From: Sphingopyxis sp. YF1
GTDB taxonomy: Bacteria; Pseudomonadota; Alphaproteobacteria; Sphingomonadales; Sphingomonadaceae
NCBI RefSeq assembly: GCF_022701295.1
Contig: NZ_CP033204.1
Span: forward strand, 2,170,001-2,234,000
Direction of reading: 5' to 3'
Length of the DNA: 64,000 nucleotides
Both the position numbers and the translations under genes were made by a program. How positions within the stretch are numbered: the first letter of the stretch is position 1; each line of letters starts with the position of its first letter. Shown here in pieces: positions 39,035 to 49,441 of this stretch. The notes under the pieces are model-generated. The model saw nothing but the letters and a program-made list of their open reading frames with translations. It made no database searches and had not been told where the DNA came from.

Positions 39035-39784
39035 TTACGAAAGCGCCGCGCCCGCCGCCACGATCGGCAGGAACTTGCCCGCCGTCAGGCTCGCACCGCC
39101 GACGAGCGCGCCGTCGACGTCGCCCGCACCCAGCAATTCGGCGGCATTGTCGCCGTTGACCGATCCGCCGTAGAGCAGCCGCATCTTTTCCGCGCCCGCG
39201 CCGATCCGCTCCGACAGCGCCGCGCGGATCGAACCGTGCATCGCCGCGACATCTTCGGTCGTCGGCACCAGCCCGGTCCCGATCGCCCAGATCGGCTCAT
39301 AGGCGATCGCGAGCCGCGTCGGGTCGAAGCTGTCGGGCAGCGATTCGCGGACCTGCGCGAGGACGAAGTCGATCGCCCCGCCCGATTCGCGGATCTTGCG
39401 CGGTTCGCCCACGCACAGGATGACGTCGAGCCCGGCGCCGAGCCCGGCTTCGGCCTTCGCCTTCACATCGGCATCGCTCTCGCCGCAACCTTCGCGGCGC
39501 TCGCTGTGGCCGACGATCACGATCCGCGCACCGGCATCGACCAGCATCGCCGCCGCGACCGAACCGGTATAGGCGCCCGAAGCCGCCGCATGGCAATCCT
39601 GCCCGCCGACCGCCGCTCCGGGCGCTGCGGCCGCCATCGCGCCGACCAGCGTAAAGGGCGGGCACAGCGCGACATCGACCGACGGATGTTCGGCGGCTGC
39701 GGCAAAGATCGCACCCGCTTCGTCGAGCGACTCCCGAAGCCCGTTCATCTTCCAGTTGCCGACCACATATTTGCGCCGTGCCAT
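39035..39784 (-). CDS. tpiA: Triose-phosphate isomerase
   Basis: Glycolytic isomerase, 249 residues. N-terminal YVVGNWKMNG (Lys), electrophile His in VIVGHSERR, catalytic Glu in AYEPIWAIGTG and the phosphate loop LLYGGSVNGDNAAEL are all present. Divergent from the ppiD-like gene across a 180-bp gap. Confidence 0.96.
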   Translation of the reverse strand: MARRKYVVGNWKMNGLRESLDEAGAIFAAAAEHPSVDVALCPPFTLVGAMAAAAPGAAVGGQDCHAAASGAYTGSVAAAMLVDAGARIVIVGHSERREGCGESDADVKAKAEAGLGAGLDVILCVGEPRKIRESGGAIDFVLAQVRESLPDSFDPTRLAIAYEPIWAIGTGLVPTTEDVAAMHGSIRAALSERIGAGAEKMRLLYGGSVNGDNAAELLGAGDVDGALVGGASLTAGKFLPIVAAGAALS

Positions 39785-39964
39785 CGCTCGTCCTTCTCGC
39801 TGCAGTTTCGATTGCCCCGCCCCCTAGCGGCCCGCAGCCGCGATAGGCAAGTCGCGGGACAAAGGCGCCGCGGCCCTTTCCCGCCTTGATGCGGCTGGCC
39901 TGCTTCCCTAAAGCAGCGCCTGACCGCGCGTCGCCCGCGCCCCCAAGGAAAGAATGCCCGCTCG

Positions 39965-41917
39965 ATGATTACCGCGATCCGCCGCCTCTTTTCCTCCACG
40001 CTGGGCAAGGTCCTCGCCCTCGCCTTCGTCGCACTCGTCGGCCTCGCCTTCGCGCTCAGCGACGTCACCGGCAGTTCGAGCTTCGGCGGCGGCGGGATCG
40101 GCGGCGCCAATGTCGCGCGCGTCGGCGACACCGACATCGGCCTCGCCGAACTGCGCGACCAGGTGCGCCGCTCTTACGACCAAGCACGCGAACAGCAGCC
40201 GGGCCTGACGATGGACGCCTTCGTCGAAGGCGGCGGGCTCAAGCAGACGCTCGACCAGATGGTCGACGGCATCGCCTTCAGCCAATATGCGCGCACGATC
40301 GGCTTCGGCCTCAGCAAGCGCCTCGTCGACGGGCGCATCGCCGACCTGCCGGTCTTCACCGGCGTCTCGGGCAGCTTCGACCAGGCGCGCTACACCGCCT
40401 TCCTGCGCGACAACAACCTCAGCGAGGCACAGCTGCGCGCCGACATCGAACAGCAATTGTTCGGCGAACAGCTCGCGGTTCCGGTCGGCACGATGCCGCG
40501 CATCGCGCCCGCGATGGCGGCGCCCTATGCCGCGCTCCTGCTCGAAGAGCGGCAGGGTCAGGCCGTCTACATTCCGTCGAGCAGCTTCGCGCCGACCGCC
40601 GATCCGGGCGACGCCGCGCTGCAGGCCTATCTCAAGGACAATCGCGCGCGCTTCAGCATCCCCGAACGGCGCGTGCTGCAATATGCACTCTTCGATCGCG
40701 CGATCGCCCCGGCCGCCGCGGTCACCGACAAGGAAATCGCCGACATCTACAAGGCGAACGCCGCGCGCTTCGCGGCCACCGAAACGCGCCGCTTCATGCA
40801 GGTGATCGCCCCCGATCAGGCGACCGCGAACAGCATCGCGGCCAAGGTCCGCAGCGGCACCGGCCTCGCCGCCGCCGCCAAGGCGTCGGGCCTCACCGCC
40901 GCCTCGTCGGGCGACGTGACGCAGACCGCCTATTCGAGCCAGACCAACGCCGCCGCCGCCAAGGCTGCCTTCGCCGCCGGCCGCGGCGACGTGCTCGGCC
41001 CGACGCAGACCGATCTCGGCTGGTCGGTCGCACAGGTCGACGCGATCACCGCGACCCCGGCCCGCACGCTCGCGCAGGCAACCCCCGAAATTCGCGAACA
41101 GCTCGAAAAGAACAAGGCCAACGAAGGCATCATCACCTTCTACAACGCCATTCAGGATGCGGTGAACAGCGGCACCTCGATCGAAGAAATCGCCGAGGCG
41201 CGCAAGCTGACGCTCGTCGAGACCCCCGCGATCCTGCCCAACGGCCGCGCCCCGGCGCAGCCCGGCTTTGCCATGGCGGCCGACCTCGCACCGATGATCA
41301 CCCAGGCCTTCCAGGGCAGCGGCGAAGGCGAAGCGCATCTCGCGACGCTGGTCGAGAACGAGAAATTCGCGGTCTATGCGGTGAAGTCGATCGCTGCGGC
41401 AGCCCCTCCGCCCTTCGCCCAGATCCGTGCCGACCTGCTCGCCGACTGGAAGCTCGCGCAGGGACAGAAGGTCGCGCGCGACAAGGCGCGCGCGCTCGCC
41501 AAGGCGGTCGAGGGGGGGCAGGCCTTCGCCGACGCCGCGCGCGCCGCGGGTTCGAACATCGGCACCGTCCAGACGATCGGCGGCAAGCGCGGCGAACTCG
41601 GCGCCGGCGGACAGCCCGTCCCGCCCGAACTCGCGCTGCTCTTCTCGATGGCCCAGAACAGCGTCAAGACGCTCGAAATCCCGGGCAACCGCGGCTGGAT
41701 GGTGCTCTCGCTCGGCAAGGTGGAGCGCCCCGACCCCAAGGCGATCGAGCCCGCGCGCGTCACGGCGATCGCCGGTCCGCTCGCCCCGGCCTTCGGCAAC
41801 GAACTCGTCGCGCAGATGATGACCGAAGCGCGCAAGCGCGTCGGAGTGAAGATCAACCAGAAGCTGCTCGATCAGCTCCGCGACGAACTGACCGGCAAGC
41901 TGCCGGTCGCCGAATAG
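39965..41917 (+). CDS. Periplasmic peptidyl-prolyl isomerase/chaperone, PpiD-like
   Basis: 650-residue membrane-anchored folding factor. One N-terminal membrane helix (LGKVLALAFVALVGLAFALS) is followed by a SurA-N-like chaperone domain (residues ~45-200), a parvulin-like domain around RRFMQVIAPDQATANSIAAK, and C-terminal helical segments. The order resembles PpiD/SurA_N_3 proteins, though the parvulin active-site residues are weakly conserved. It is 13 bases upstream of trpE, so it may share that transcript. Confidence 0.87.
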   Translation: MITAIRRLFSSTLGKVLALAFVALVGLAFALSDVTGSSSFGGGGIGGANVARVGDTDIGLAELRDQVRRSYDQAREQQPGLTMDAFVEGGGLKQTLDQMVDGIAFSQYARTIGFGLSKRLVDGRIADLPVFTGVSGSFDQARYTAFLRDNNLSEAQLRADIEQQLFGEQLAVPVGTMPRIAPAMAAPYAALLLEERQGQAVYIPSSSFAPTADPGDAALQAYLKDNRARFSIPERRVLQYALFDRAIAPAAAVTDKEIADIYKANAARFAATETRRFMQVIAPDQATANSIAAKVRSGTGLAAAAKASGLTAASSGDVTQTAYSSQTNAAAAKAAFAAGRGDVLGPTQTDLGWSVAQVDAITATPARTLAQATPEIREQLEKNKANEGIITFYNAIQDAVNSGTSIEEIAEARKLTLVETPAILPNGRAPAQPGFAMAADLAPMITQAFQGSGEGEAHLATLVENEKFAVYAVKSIAAAAPPPFAQIRADLLADWKLAQGQKVARDKARALAKAVEGGQAFADAARAAGSNIGTVQTIGGKRGELGAGGQPVPPELALLFSMAQNSVKTLEIPGNRGWMVLSLGKVERPDPKAIEPARVTAIAGPLAPAFGNELVAQMMTEARKRVGVKINQKLLDQLRDELTGKLPVAE

Positions 41918-41930
41918 GACCGGGCTTCGC

Positions 41931-43448
41931 ATGTCGCTGGAGGGACGCGCCGCGGCGCTCGAAGCGCTCGCGCGCGGCGAAGGCGCGGTCGTCTGGCAAC
42001 GGCTGATCGCCGATGTCGAAACCCCCGTCTCGGCGGCGCTCAAGCTGATCGAGCCCGGTCGCGGCGACTGGGTGCTCGAATCGGTCGAAAGCGGCGAGAC
42101 GCGCGGGCGCTACAGCCTGATCGGGCTCGACCCCGACCTGATGTTCGAAGTGACCGGCGACGCCGCGCGGATCAATCGCGACTGGCAGCGCGACCGCACA
42201 ACCTTCGCGCCCGTTGCCGCCCCCGCGCTCCAGGCGCTGCGCGACCTTGTCGCCGAATGCCGCTTCGCGGTGCCCGACGGTCTGCCCAAGGCGCTGGCGA
42301 CGCTCGTCGGTTTCTTCGCCTATGAAACGATCGGCCTCGTCGAGCGCATTCCGCGCGCACCGGGCGCCGGGCTCGGCCTGCCCGACATGGTGTTCGTGCG
42401 CCCGACGGTCATCCTCGTCTTCGACCGGCTTGCCGACGAGCTCTTCCTGATCGCCCCGATCTGGCCCGATGCCAATGGCGCGATCGACCGGATGATCGAA
42501 TCCGCCGGGGAAAAGCTCGACGCCATCGCCGCGCGCCTTGCAAGCGCGAACCCGCACAGCTCGCGCGCTGCCACGCTTGTCGATCCGGCGACGATCGCCG
42601 CCAATCCCGCTACCAGCCCGGTGCGCTTCGCCGAAATGGTCGCGGCCGCAAAGGATTATATCGCCGCGGGCGATATTTTTCAGGTCGTGCTGTCGCAGCG
42701 CTTTTCCACCCCGTTCGACCTGCCGCCGTTCGACCTCTACCGTGCGCTGCGCCGCATCAATCCCTCGCCCTTCCTCTATTTCCTCGACCTGCCCGGCTTC
42801 GCGCTGATCGGTTCGTCGCCCGAGATTCTGGTGCGCGTCCGCGACGAAGAGATCACGATCCGCCCGATCGCCGGAACGCGCCCGCGCGGGCGCACCGGCG
42901 CCGAGGATGTCGAGAATCGCGAAAGCCTGCTCGCCGATCCCAAGGAGCGCGCCGAGCATCTGATGCTGCTCGACCTCGGCCGCAACGACGTCGGCCGCGC
43001 GGCGATCGGCGGCAGCGTCACCGTCACCGACAGCTACACCGTCGAATATTACAGCCACGTCATGCACATCGTGTCGAACGTCATCGGCCGCATCGCGCCG
43101 GGCAAGGACGCGATCGACGCGCTCTTCGCGGGCTTCCCCGCGGGCACCGTCAGCGGCGCGCCCAAAGTACGCGCCTGCCAGATCATCGCCGAGCTCGAGG
43201 CCGACGCACGCGGGCCTTACGCCGGGGGCGTCGGCTATTTCGCGCCCGACGGCAACATGGACAGCTGCATCGTGCTGCGCACCGCGATCGTCAAGGACGG
43301 CGAGATGCACGTCCAGGCGGGTGCGGGCATCGTCGCCGACAGCGACCCCGCCTATGAGCAGCGCGAGTGCGAGGCCAAGGCCGGGGCGCTCTTCGCCGCC
43401 GCCCGCGAGGCGGTGCGCATCGCAGGGACGCCGGGCTACGGCCAGTGA
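41931..43448 (+). CDS. trpE: Anthranilate synthase component I
   Basis: Chorismate-using subunit, 505 residues. The tryptophan-binding LLES-like region reads WVLESVESGETRGRYSLIG, and the catalytic C-terminal region has FQVVLSQRFSTPF, PSPFLYFLDLPGFALIGSSP, PIAGTRPRGR, LLDLGRNDVGR and PAGTVSGAPKVRA. All are diagnostic for TrpE. It overlaps the following glycosidase gene by 4 bases (GTGA) and is separated from trpG by three genes. Confidence 0.95.
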   Translation: MSLEGRAAALEALARGEGAVVWQRLIADVETPVSAALKLIEPGRGDWVLESVESGETRGRYSLIGLDPDLMFEVTGDAARINRDWQRDRTTFAPVAAPALQALRDLVAECRFAVPDGLPKALATLVGFFAYETIGLVERIPRAPGAGLGLPDMVFVRPTVILVFDRLADELFLIAPIWPDANGAIDRMIESAGEKLDAIAARLASANPHSSRAATLVDPATIAANPATSPVRFAEMVAAAKDYIAAGDIFQVVLSQRFSTPFDLPPFDLYRALRRINPSPFLYFLDLPGFALIGSSPEILVRVRDEEITIRPIAGTRPRGRTGAEDVENRESLLADPKERAEHLMLLDLGRNDVGRAAIGGSVTVTDSYTVEYYSHVMHIVSNVIGRIAPGKDAIDALFAGFPAGTVSGAPKVRACQIIAELEADARGPYAGGVGYFAPDGNMDSCIVLRTAIVKDGEMHVQAGAGIVADSDPAYEQRECEAKAGALFAAAREAVRIAGTPGYGQ

Positions 43449-44230
43449 AACGCCGCGCGGCGCTCCTGCTGGGCGCCGCGCTCCTTTCCGGGACCTATGT
43501 CGCGCTGAGCCGTGACGAGGCTGGGCCGCCCGCCGAACCGCACGCGCCCTCGGCCTGCAAGCCCATCACCTTCGACGGCAAGCGCTTCACCGAATGCATC
43601 GCCGTGCCCGGCCGGCACCGCATCACGACAAAAATCACCGGCAAGAACGGCGTGATCTACCGCGGCTTCGCCGGCCTTGCCGAGGATGTCGATCCCGCCA
43701 CGGTCGCCTTCGCGGTCAACGGCGGCATGTACGACACGGGCAGCGAGCCAATCGGCTATTATGCCGAGGACGGCGAACGCCTCTATCCGCTGAATAGCCG
43801 CGACGGCGGTGGCAATTTCTACCTGAAACCCAATGGTGTCTTCTTCGGCGCCGCCGACGGTGACTGGCGGGTGATGACCAGCGACGATTTCGCTGCCAGG
43901 GTCGTGCAGCGACCCAATTTCGGCACCCAGTCGGGCCCGATGCTGCTGCTGGACGGCAAACTCCATCCCCGGATTTCGCCCGACGGCACGTCGCGCAAGA
44001 TCCGCAACGCGGTCGGCGTCGATGCCGAGGGTCGCGCGCATTTCGTCATTTCCGACGAGCCGGTGTCCTTCGGCACGCTCGCCGCACTGATGCGCGACCA
44101 TGCCGGAACCCGCGACGCGCTCTTCCTCGACGGCACCGTCTCGGCGCTCTGGGACCCGGCGACCGGCCGCATCGACGGCCTTTACCCGCTCGGCCCGCTG
44201 ATCCTTGTCACTCATCGCTCACGGGACTAG
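43445..44230 (+). CDS. Phosphodiester glycosidase family protein (NAGPA-like, DUF2233)
   Basis: 261-residue exported or anchored protein. The GTG start lies in the trpE stop (GTGA) and gives VKRRAALLLGAALLSG, a signal-like segment. The main domain has FAVNGGMYDTGSEPIGYY, GGGNFYLKPNGVFFG, FGTQSGPMLLLDG and DALFLDGTVSALW, matching the phosphodiester glycosidase (NAGPA) fold. The substrate in bacteria is not known. Its coupling to trpE is unexpected. Confidence 0.83.
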   Translation: MKRRAALLLGAALLSGTYVALSRDEAGPPAEPHAPSACKPITFDGKRFTECIAVPGRHRITTKITGKNGVIYRGFAGLAEDVDPATVAFAVNGGMYDTGSEPIGYYAEDGERLYPLNSRDGGGNFYLKPNGVFFGAADGDWRVMTSDDFAARVVQRPNFGTQSGPMLLLDGKLHPRISPDGTSRKIRNAVGVDAEGRAHFVISDEPVSFGTLAALMRDHAGTRDALFLDGTVSALWDPATGRIDGLYPLGPLILVTHRSRD

Positions 44231-44239
44231 CTTCGCTCC

Positions 44240-45307
44240 ATGCTGAAATTCATCGCTCCCTTCGCCCTGCTGCTCGCAGCCGTTTCCCCGGCCCACGCTC
44301 AAGTGGAAGGCGCGACCGAAGCCGACGCCATTATCAAGGATTTCGCCTTCGCCTCGGGCGAGAAACTCCCCGAACTGAAGCTCCACTACACCACGCTCGG
44401 TTCCCCGCGGCGCGACAAGGCGGGCCATGTCACCAACGCGGTGATGATCCTCCACGGCACCGGCGGCACCGGCCAGCAATTCTTCCAGCCGCAGTTCGCG
44501 AACGAGCTTTTCGGCCCCGGCCAGCCGCTCGACACCGCCAAATATTACATCATCCTGCCCGACAATATCGGCCACGGCGGCTCGTCGAAGCCCAGCGACG
44601 GGCTCCGCATGAAATTCCCGCGCTACGATTATGCCGACATGGTCGCGGCGCAGCACCGGCTGCTCACCGAAAAACTCGGGGTGCAGAAGCTCAAGCTCAT
44701 CCTCGGAACCTCGATGGGCTGCATGCACGCCTTCGTCTGGGGCGAAACGCACCCCGGCTTCGCCGAGCGCCTCGCACCCTTCGCCTGCCTGCCGGTCGAA
44801 ATCGCGGGGCAGAACCGGATGTGGCGCACGCTGTCGATCGACGCGATCAAGGCCGATCCCCTGTGGAAGGACGGCAACTACAGCGAACCGCCCGCCGCCG
44901 GGCTGCGCACCGCCGCCTCGCTCAACCTGATCGCGGGCGCCAACCCCTATGCGCTGCAGGCGCAATATCCGACCCGCGAAGCCGCCGAAAAATACAAGGA
45001 CGAGGCGTTCGCGCGTACCTACGGTCGCAACGACGCCAACGACACGATCTACCAGCTCGACAGCTCGCGCAGCTACAACCCGTGGCCCGACCTCGAAAAA
45101 ATCGCCGTGCCGGTGCTGTGGATCAACAGCGCCGACGATTTCATCAATCCGCCGGCCTATGGCATCACCGAAAAGGCCGCGCCGCGCATGCCACGCGCGA
45201 AATTCATCCTCATCCCGGCCAGCGCCGAGACCAAGGGCCATAGCACGCATACCTGGGCGAAATTCTGGAAGGATGATCTCGCAAAACTGCTGGCAGAAAC
45301 GCCGTGA
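44240..45307 (+). CDS. Exported alpha/beta-hydrolase of the MetX-like group
   Basis: 355-residue protein with a signal peptide (ending AHAQVEG, about residue 20). The fold resembles homoserine O-acetyltransferases: LHYTTLGSP, MILHGTGGTGQQF, PDNIGHGGSSKPSDG, nucleophile elbow GTSMGCMHA, and Asp in VLWINSADDFINP. An export signal is not expected of a real MetX, so this is probably an esterase or acyltransferase with an unknown substrate. It overlaps the next gene by 4 bases (GTGA). Confidence 0.82.
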   Translation: MLKFIAPFALLLAAVSPAHAQVEGATEADAIIKDFAFASGEKLPELKLHYTTLGSPRRDKAGHVTNAVMILHGTGGTGQQFFQPQFANELFGPGQPLDTAKYYIILPDNIGHGGSSKPSDGLRMKFPRYDYADMVAAQHRLLTEKLGVQKLKLILGTSMGCMHAFVWGETHPGFAERLAPFACLPVEIAGQNRMWRTLSIDAIKADPLWKDGNYSEPPAAGLRTAASLNLIAGANPYALQAQYPTREAAEKYKDEAFARTYGRNDANDTIYQLDSSRSYNPWPDLEKIAVPVLWINSADDFINPPAYGITEKAAPRMPRAKFILIPASAETKGHSTHTWAKFWKDDLAKLLAETP

Positions 45308-46311
45308 AAGCCTTCGTCCTCACCCGCTACGGCGGCCCCGAAGCCACCGAATTGCGCGAGGTTCCCGCGCCTGCGCCCGGCCCCGGCGACCTGCTCGTCC
45401 GCGTCCACGCCGCGGGGCTCAACCCGGTCGATTTCAAGACCCGCGACGGCATGCTCAAGATCGTCCAGGGCTATGACATGCCCGTCGTCATGGGCAATGA
45501 ACTCGCCGGGGTGGTCGCGGCGTGCGGCGCGAACGTCACCGGCTTCGCGCCCGGCGACCGCATCTTCGCGCGCGTGCCCAAGGACCGCATGGGCGCCTTC
45601 GCCGAAATGGCCCTCGTCCCCGCCGATCACGCCGCGCACCTGCCCGCGTCGCTCGACTTCACCGCCGCTGCGGGTGTCCCGCTCGCGGGGCTGACCGCGC
45701 TTCAGGCGCTGCGCGACGAATTGAAACTCCAGCCGGGCAGCCGCGTCTTCATCCCCGGCGGCGCGGGCGGGGTCGGCACCTTCGCGATCCAGATCGCCAA
45801 ATGGTTGGGGGCAGAGGTCACCACCACCGCCTCGCCGCGCGGTCGCGCCCTCGTCGAACGGCTCGGCGCCGACCATGTCGTCGATTACACCACGCAGGAT
45901 TTCGGGGACATCGTACAGGGCATGGACGGCGCCTTCGACCTGATCGGCGGCGACACGCTCGAAAAATGCTTCTCGGTGGTCAAGCCCGGCGCGACCGTCG
46001 TCTCGGTCGCGGGCATGCCCGAACCGCGCACCGCCACCAAGGATCTCGGCCGCGGTGCGCTGCTTGCCGCGCTCTTCTGGTTCGCCAGCTTTGCGCTTCG
46101 TACGAAGGCGCGCCGCCATGGCGTCACCTACCGCTATCTCTTCATGCACCCCAGCGGCGCCGAACTCGCCGAACTCGCGGCGCTTATCGCGCAGAGCAAG
46201 CTCGAACCGGTGATCGACCGCATCTTTCCCTTCGCCGACATCGCCGCGGCAATCGCCTATCTCGAATCGGGCCGCGCAAAGGGCAAGGTCGTCGTGCGCA
46301 TGATCGATTGA
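45304..46311 (+). CDS. NADP-dependent quinone-oxidoreductase-like protein (MDR family)
   Basis: 335-residue medium-chain dehydrogenase/reductase without zinc ligands, of the quinone oxidoreductase type. The N-terminal catalytic fold ([15 protein letters not shown]) is followed by the cofactor motif [20 protein letters not shown] and [13 protein letters not shown]. The GTG start is within the stop of the upstream hydrolase gene. The substrate is unknown; enone or quinone reduction is usual for the family. Confidence 0.86.
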   Translation: MKAFVLTRYGGPEATELREVPAPAPGPGDLLVRVHAAGLNPVDFKTRDGMLKIVQGYDMPVVMGNELAGVVAACGANVTGFAPGDRIFARVPKDRMGAFAEMALVPADHAAHLPASLDFTAAAGVPLAGLTALQALRDELKLQPGSRVFIPGGAGGVGTFAIQIAKWLGAEVTTTASPRGRALVERLGADHVVDYTTQDFGDIVQGMDGAFDLIGGDTLEKCFSVVKPGATVVSVAGMPEPRTATKDLGRGALLAALFWFASFALRTKARRHGVTYRYLFMHPSGAELAELAALIAQSKLEPVIDRIFPFADIAAAIAYLESGRAKGKVVVRMID

Positions 46312-46390
46312 CCGGCGCAAAGCGCGGCTTGCGCACCGCCAAGCTTCTATCCCTTCCCCCGCCCCCGCAAAACCGTTAGGGCGCCCGATC

Positions 46391-46981
46391 ATGATCCTCG
46401 TCATCGACAATTACGACAGCTTCACCTTCAATCTCGTTCATTATCTGATCGAGCTCGGGGCAGAGGTGCGCGTCGAACGCAACGACGCGCTGACCGCCGC
46501 GGCGGCACTCGCGACCGGCGCCGATGCGATCCTCATCTCGCCTGGCCCGTGCACCCCGAACGAAGCCGGAATCAGCCTCGACCTCGTCGCCGCCTGCGCC
46601 GACGCTGCGCGCCCGCTGCTCGGCGTGTGCCTCGGCCATCAGGCGATCGGCCAGCATTTCGGCGGCACCGTGCAGCGCGGCCACCTGATGCACGGCAAGA
46701 CGTCGCCCGTCTGCCACGACGGCACCGGCCTGTTCACCGGCCTGCCCTCGCCGCTCACCGCGACGCGCTATCACAGCCTCGAAGTCGTCGACATCCCGCC
46801 CGCGCTCGCGATCAACGCGACCAGCGACGACGGCGCGGTGATGGGCTTCCGTCACACCGGCCTCCCGATCCACGGCGTCCAGTTCCACCCCGAAAGCATC
46901 GCCACCGAATATGGCCATGCGATGCTCGCCAACTTCCTCCGCCTCGCCGGGCTGCCCGTCCGCGAGCGCATGCCGGCATGA
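46391..46981 (+). CDS. trpG: Anthranilate synthase component II (glutamine amidotransferase)
   Basis: 196-residue class-I amidotransferase supplying ammonia to Trp[20 protein letters not shown] at the start, nucleophile Cys in [17 protein letters not shown] and His-Glu in [14 protein letters not shown] are present. It overlaps trpD by 4 bases (ATGA). A 79-base gap precedes it, so it may have its own promoter, although no clear one is visible. Confidence 0.95.
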   Translation: MILVIDNYDSFTFNLVHYLIELGAEVRVERNDALTAAAALATGADAILISPGPCTPNEAGISLDLVAACADAARPLLGVCLGHQAIGQHFGGTVQRGHLMHGKTSPVCHDGTGLFTGLPSPLTATRYHSLEVVDIPPALAINATSDDGAVMGFRHTGLPIHGVQFHPESIATEYGHAMLANFLRLAGLPVRERMPA

Positions 46982-47976
46982 GCCGCTTCGGCCCCCTGCC
47001 CGATCCGGCCGAACTGCTCGACCATGATCAGGCCGAACACGCCTTTGCGACGATGCTCGATGGCGGCGGCACCGACGAACAGGTCGCCGATTTCCTCATC
47101 GCCCTCTCCAACCGCGGCGAGACGATGGTCGAAATCGCCGCCGCGGCGCAGGCGATGCGCGACCGGCTGATCGCGATCGAGGCGCCCGCGGGCGCGATCG
47201 ACGTCTGCGGCACCGGCGGCGACGGCCACCACACGCTCAACGTGTCGACCGCGGTGTCGATTGTCGTCGCGGCGTGCGAAGTTCCGGTCGCAAAGCATGG
47301 AAATCGTGCCGCTTCGTCGAAATCTGGTGCCGCCGACACGCTCGAGGCGCTCGGACTCGACATGAACCGCGCCGACCGCATGGCGCAGGAACAGCTCGCC
47401 GACCTCGGCATCTGCTTCCTCTTCGCCGGCACGCGCCATCCGTCGATGAAGCGCATCATGCCGATCCGCAAGGCGATCGGCCAGCGCACGATCTTCAACC
47501 TGATGGGGCCGCTCGCCAATCCCGCGCGCGTCGCGCGCCAGCTCGTCGGCATCGCGCGCCCCGCCTATGTCCCCGTCTATGCCGAGGCACTGCACCGGCT
47601 CGGTACCGACCATTCGCGCGTGATTTCGGGCGACGAAGGGCTCGACGAACTCTCGCTCGCGGGCGGCAACGAGGTCGCGGTGGTGACGCGCGACAGCGTG
47701 CTGATGCAGCGCAGCCACGCCGCCGACGCCGGCTTGCCGACGCGCCCGCTCGCCGACATCCGCGGCGGTGACGCCGCGCACAACGCCCGCGCGCTGCGCG
47801 CGCTGCTCCAGGGCGAACCCGGCGCCTATCGCGACGCGGTGCTCTACAACGCCGCCGAGGCGCTGATCGTCGCCGGCGCGGTCGACACGCTGGTCGGCGG
47901 CGTCGAGGAAGCCGCCGAAGCGATCGACAAGGGTCTCGCCAACACGCTGCTCGACTGCTGGATCGCCTATAAATGA
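46978..47976 (+). CDS. trpD: Anthranilate phosphoribosyltransferase
   Basis: 332-residue enzyme joining anthranilate and PRPP. The PRPP loop [39 protein letters not shown], and [16 protein letters not shown] are diagnostic. The ATG lies in the trpG stop, and the stop overlaps the trpC start, so trpG-trpD-trpC are coupled. Confidence 0.96.
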   Translation: MSRFGPLPDPAELLDHDQAEHAFATMLDGGGTDEQVADFLIALSNRGETMVEIAAAAQAMRDRLIAIEAPAGAIDVCGTGGDGHHTLNVSTAVSIVVAACEVPVAKHGNRAASSKSGAADTLEALGLDMNRADRMAQEQLADLGICFLFAGTRHPSMKRIMPIRKAIGQRTIFNLMGPLANPARVARQLVGIARPAYVPVYAEALHRLGTDHSRVISGDEGLDELSLAGGNEVAVVTRDSVLMQRSHAADAGLPTRPLADIRGGDAAHNARALRALLQGEPGAYRDAVLYNAAEALIVAGAVDTLVGGVEEAAEAIDKGLANTLLDCWIAYK

Positions 47977-48758
47977 ACAAGCTCACCCAAATCCTCGCGA
48001 CCAAGGCCGAAGAAGTCGCCGAACGCCGCCAGTCGCGCTCGGTCGCCGATCTCGACGCGATCGACGCCGGCCCGGTGCGCGGTTTCCACGCCGCGCTGCA
48101 AGCGAGGATCGACGCCGGAAAATTCGCGCTCATCGCCGAAATCAAGAAAGCTTCGCCGTCCAAGGGATTGATCCGCGAGGACTTTGACCCCGCTGCCCAC
48201 GCGCGCGCTTATGAAGCCGGCGGCGCCGCCTGCCTCTCGGTGCTCACCGACGCGCCATATTTCCAGGGGCATGAGGAATTTCTGATCGCGGCGCGCACCG
48301 CCTGCGCGCTGCCGGTGCTGCGCAAGGATTTCATGGTCGACCCCTGGCAGGTCGCCGAAGCGCGTTCGATCGGCGCCGACGCGATCCTGATCATCGTCGC
48401 CGCGCTCGACGATGCCCCCATGCGCGAGATCGAGGCCGCGGCGTTCGAACGCGGCATGGACGTGCTCGTCGAGGTCCATGACGAGGCCGAGATGGAGCGT
48501 GCGCTGACGCAGCTCCGCTCGCGCCTGATCGGCGTCAACAACCGCGACCTGCGGACGTTCGAAACCGACCTTGCGGTCACCGAACGCCTAGCCAGCCTCG
48601 TGCCCCCCGGTACGCTGCTCGTCGGCGAAAGCGGCATCGCCACCCACGCCGACTGCCGCCGCCTCGCGGACAGCGGCGTGAACAGCTTCCTCGTCGGCGA
48701 AAGCCTGATGCGCCAGCACGACGTCACCGCCGCGACCCGCGCGCTGCTGGAAGGCTGA
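47973..48758 (+). CDS. trpC: Indole-3-glycerol phosphate synthase
   Basis: 261-residue TIM-barrel enzyme. Motifs: [54 protein letters not shown] and [13 protein letters not shown]. Stand-alone TrpC without a fused TrpF. Last gene of the trp block; trpF, trpB and trpA are not in the window. Confidence 0.96.
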   Translation: MNKLTQILATKAEEVAERRQSRSVADLDAIDAGPVRGFHAALQARIDAGKFALIAEIKKASPSKGLIREDFDPAAHARAYEAGGAACLSVLTDAPYFQGHEEFLIAARTACALPVLRKDFMVDPWQVAEARSIGADAILIIVAALDDAPMREIEAAAFERGMDVLVEVHDEAEMERALTQLRSRLIGVNNRDLRTFETDLAVTERLASLVPPGTLLVGESGIATHADCRRLADSGVNSFLVGESLMRQHDVTAATRALLEG

Positions 48759-48944
48759 TCCGGCCGCGGCGCATCGGTTTTGGGGTGGGAAGCGGACGCA
48801 GGACGCGGCTGCTGAAGAGTGACCTTGGCCTCATCTCGGCGAAGCAATCTCCATTACCCCCTGGGGCCGGCCAGAGAAGCCCGAGGGGCCGCTGCCTCAA
48901 TCGAAGCTTTCCTGATGTCGCCTGCAGCCATACGATAAAGCAGG

Positions 48945-49361
48945 TCAGCCATAGCTAATCGTATTCATCAGAGCGATCTTGTCTTGGTCGAAATGGAACG
49001 CGTAGTAAGCGTGAACCATAGCGAACGAATTGCACTCGTTCTCGGGCGTCGCTTCAATACTTCGCGCGCGCGCAATCACCAAATCGCCCACTGGCGTGGC
49101 TTCCAGCAGTTCGGCTGGTTGCGGAGCGGGCCACCGAAAACTGGCCCGTCGCATACTCTCGGTCGAGCGCTCGATTTCTTCGAACGACCCTGCCCGATCG
49201 ATCTTTTCAAAAAACCTTTCGACTAGTCTCAAGCGATTTTCTTGCGCCTGTCTATCAAATATAGGGTCGCGGCGAGGCGACGATATCTGACAAGCCAGTG
49301 CCGTTCCCGGCATGAACGTGGCGCACGCCACCGCTGTGATTGCTTTTCGCCTGCCGATCAT
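48945..49361 (-). CDS. Small secreted protein of unknown function
   Basis: 138 residues with a probable signal peptide (MIGRRKAITAVACATFMPGT, cleavage near ALAC). The remainder is charged, with a helical middle (NRLRLVERFFEKIDRAGSFE) and an aromatic C terminus (MVHAYYAFHFDQD). GGGGAG lies 6 bases before the ATG, supporting translation. No family recognised. The stretch 48.9-49.4 kb looks visibly less GC-rich than its surroundings, which may mean a recent arrival. Confidence 0.6.
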   Translation of the reverse strand: MIGRRKAITAVACATFMPGTALACQISSPRRDPIFDRQAQENRLRLVERFFEKIDRAGSFEEIERSTESMRRASFRWPAPQPAELLEATPVGDLVIARARSIEATPENECNSFAMVHAYYAFHFDQDKIALMNTISYG

Positions 49362-49441
49362 GGATCACTCCCCGGACATTTAGTGGATAGCGCCGAGGAT
49401 ACATCTAAAGCCAATGTCCGCAATCGGTCGAAACCGGCCGA

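Noticed and set aside
44240..45307. Homoserine O-acetyltransferase (metX)
   Set aside because: The fold and GTSMG elbow are similar, but a signal peptide and lack of methionine genes nearby make a biosynthetic MetX unlikely.
48984..49290. Plus-strand frames of 80 and 86 codons opposite the small secreted protein
   Set aside because: No ribosome site or signal features; the minus-strand frame has both.
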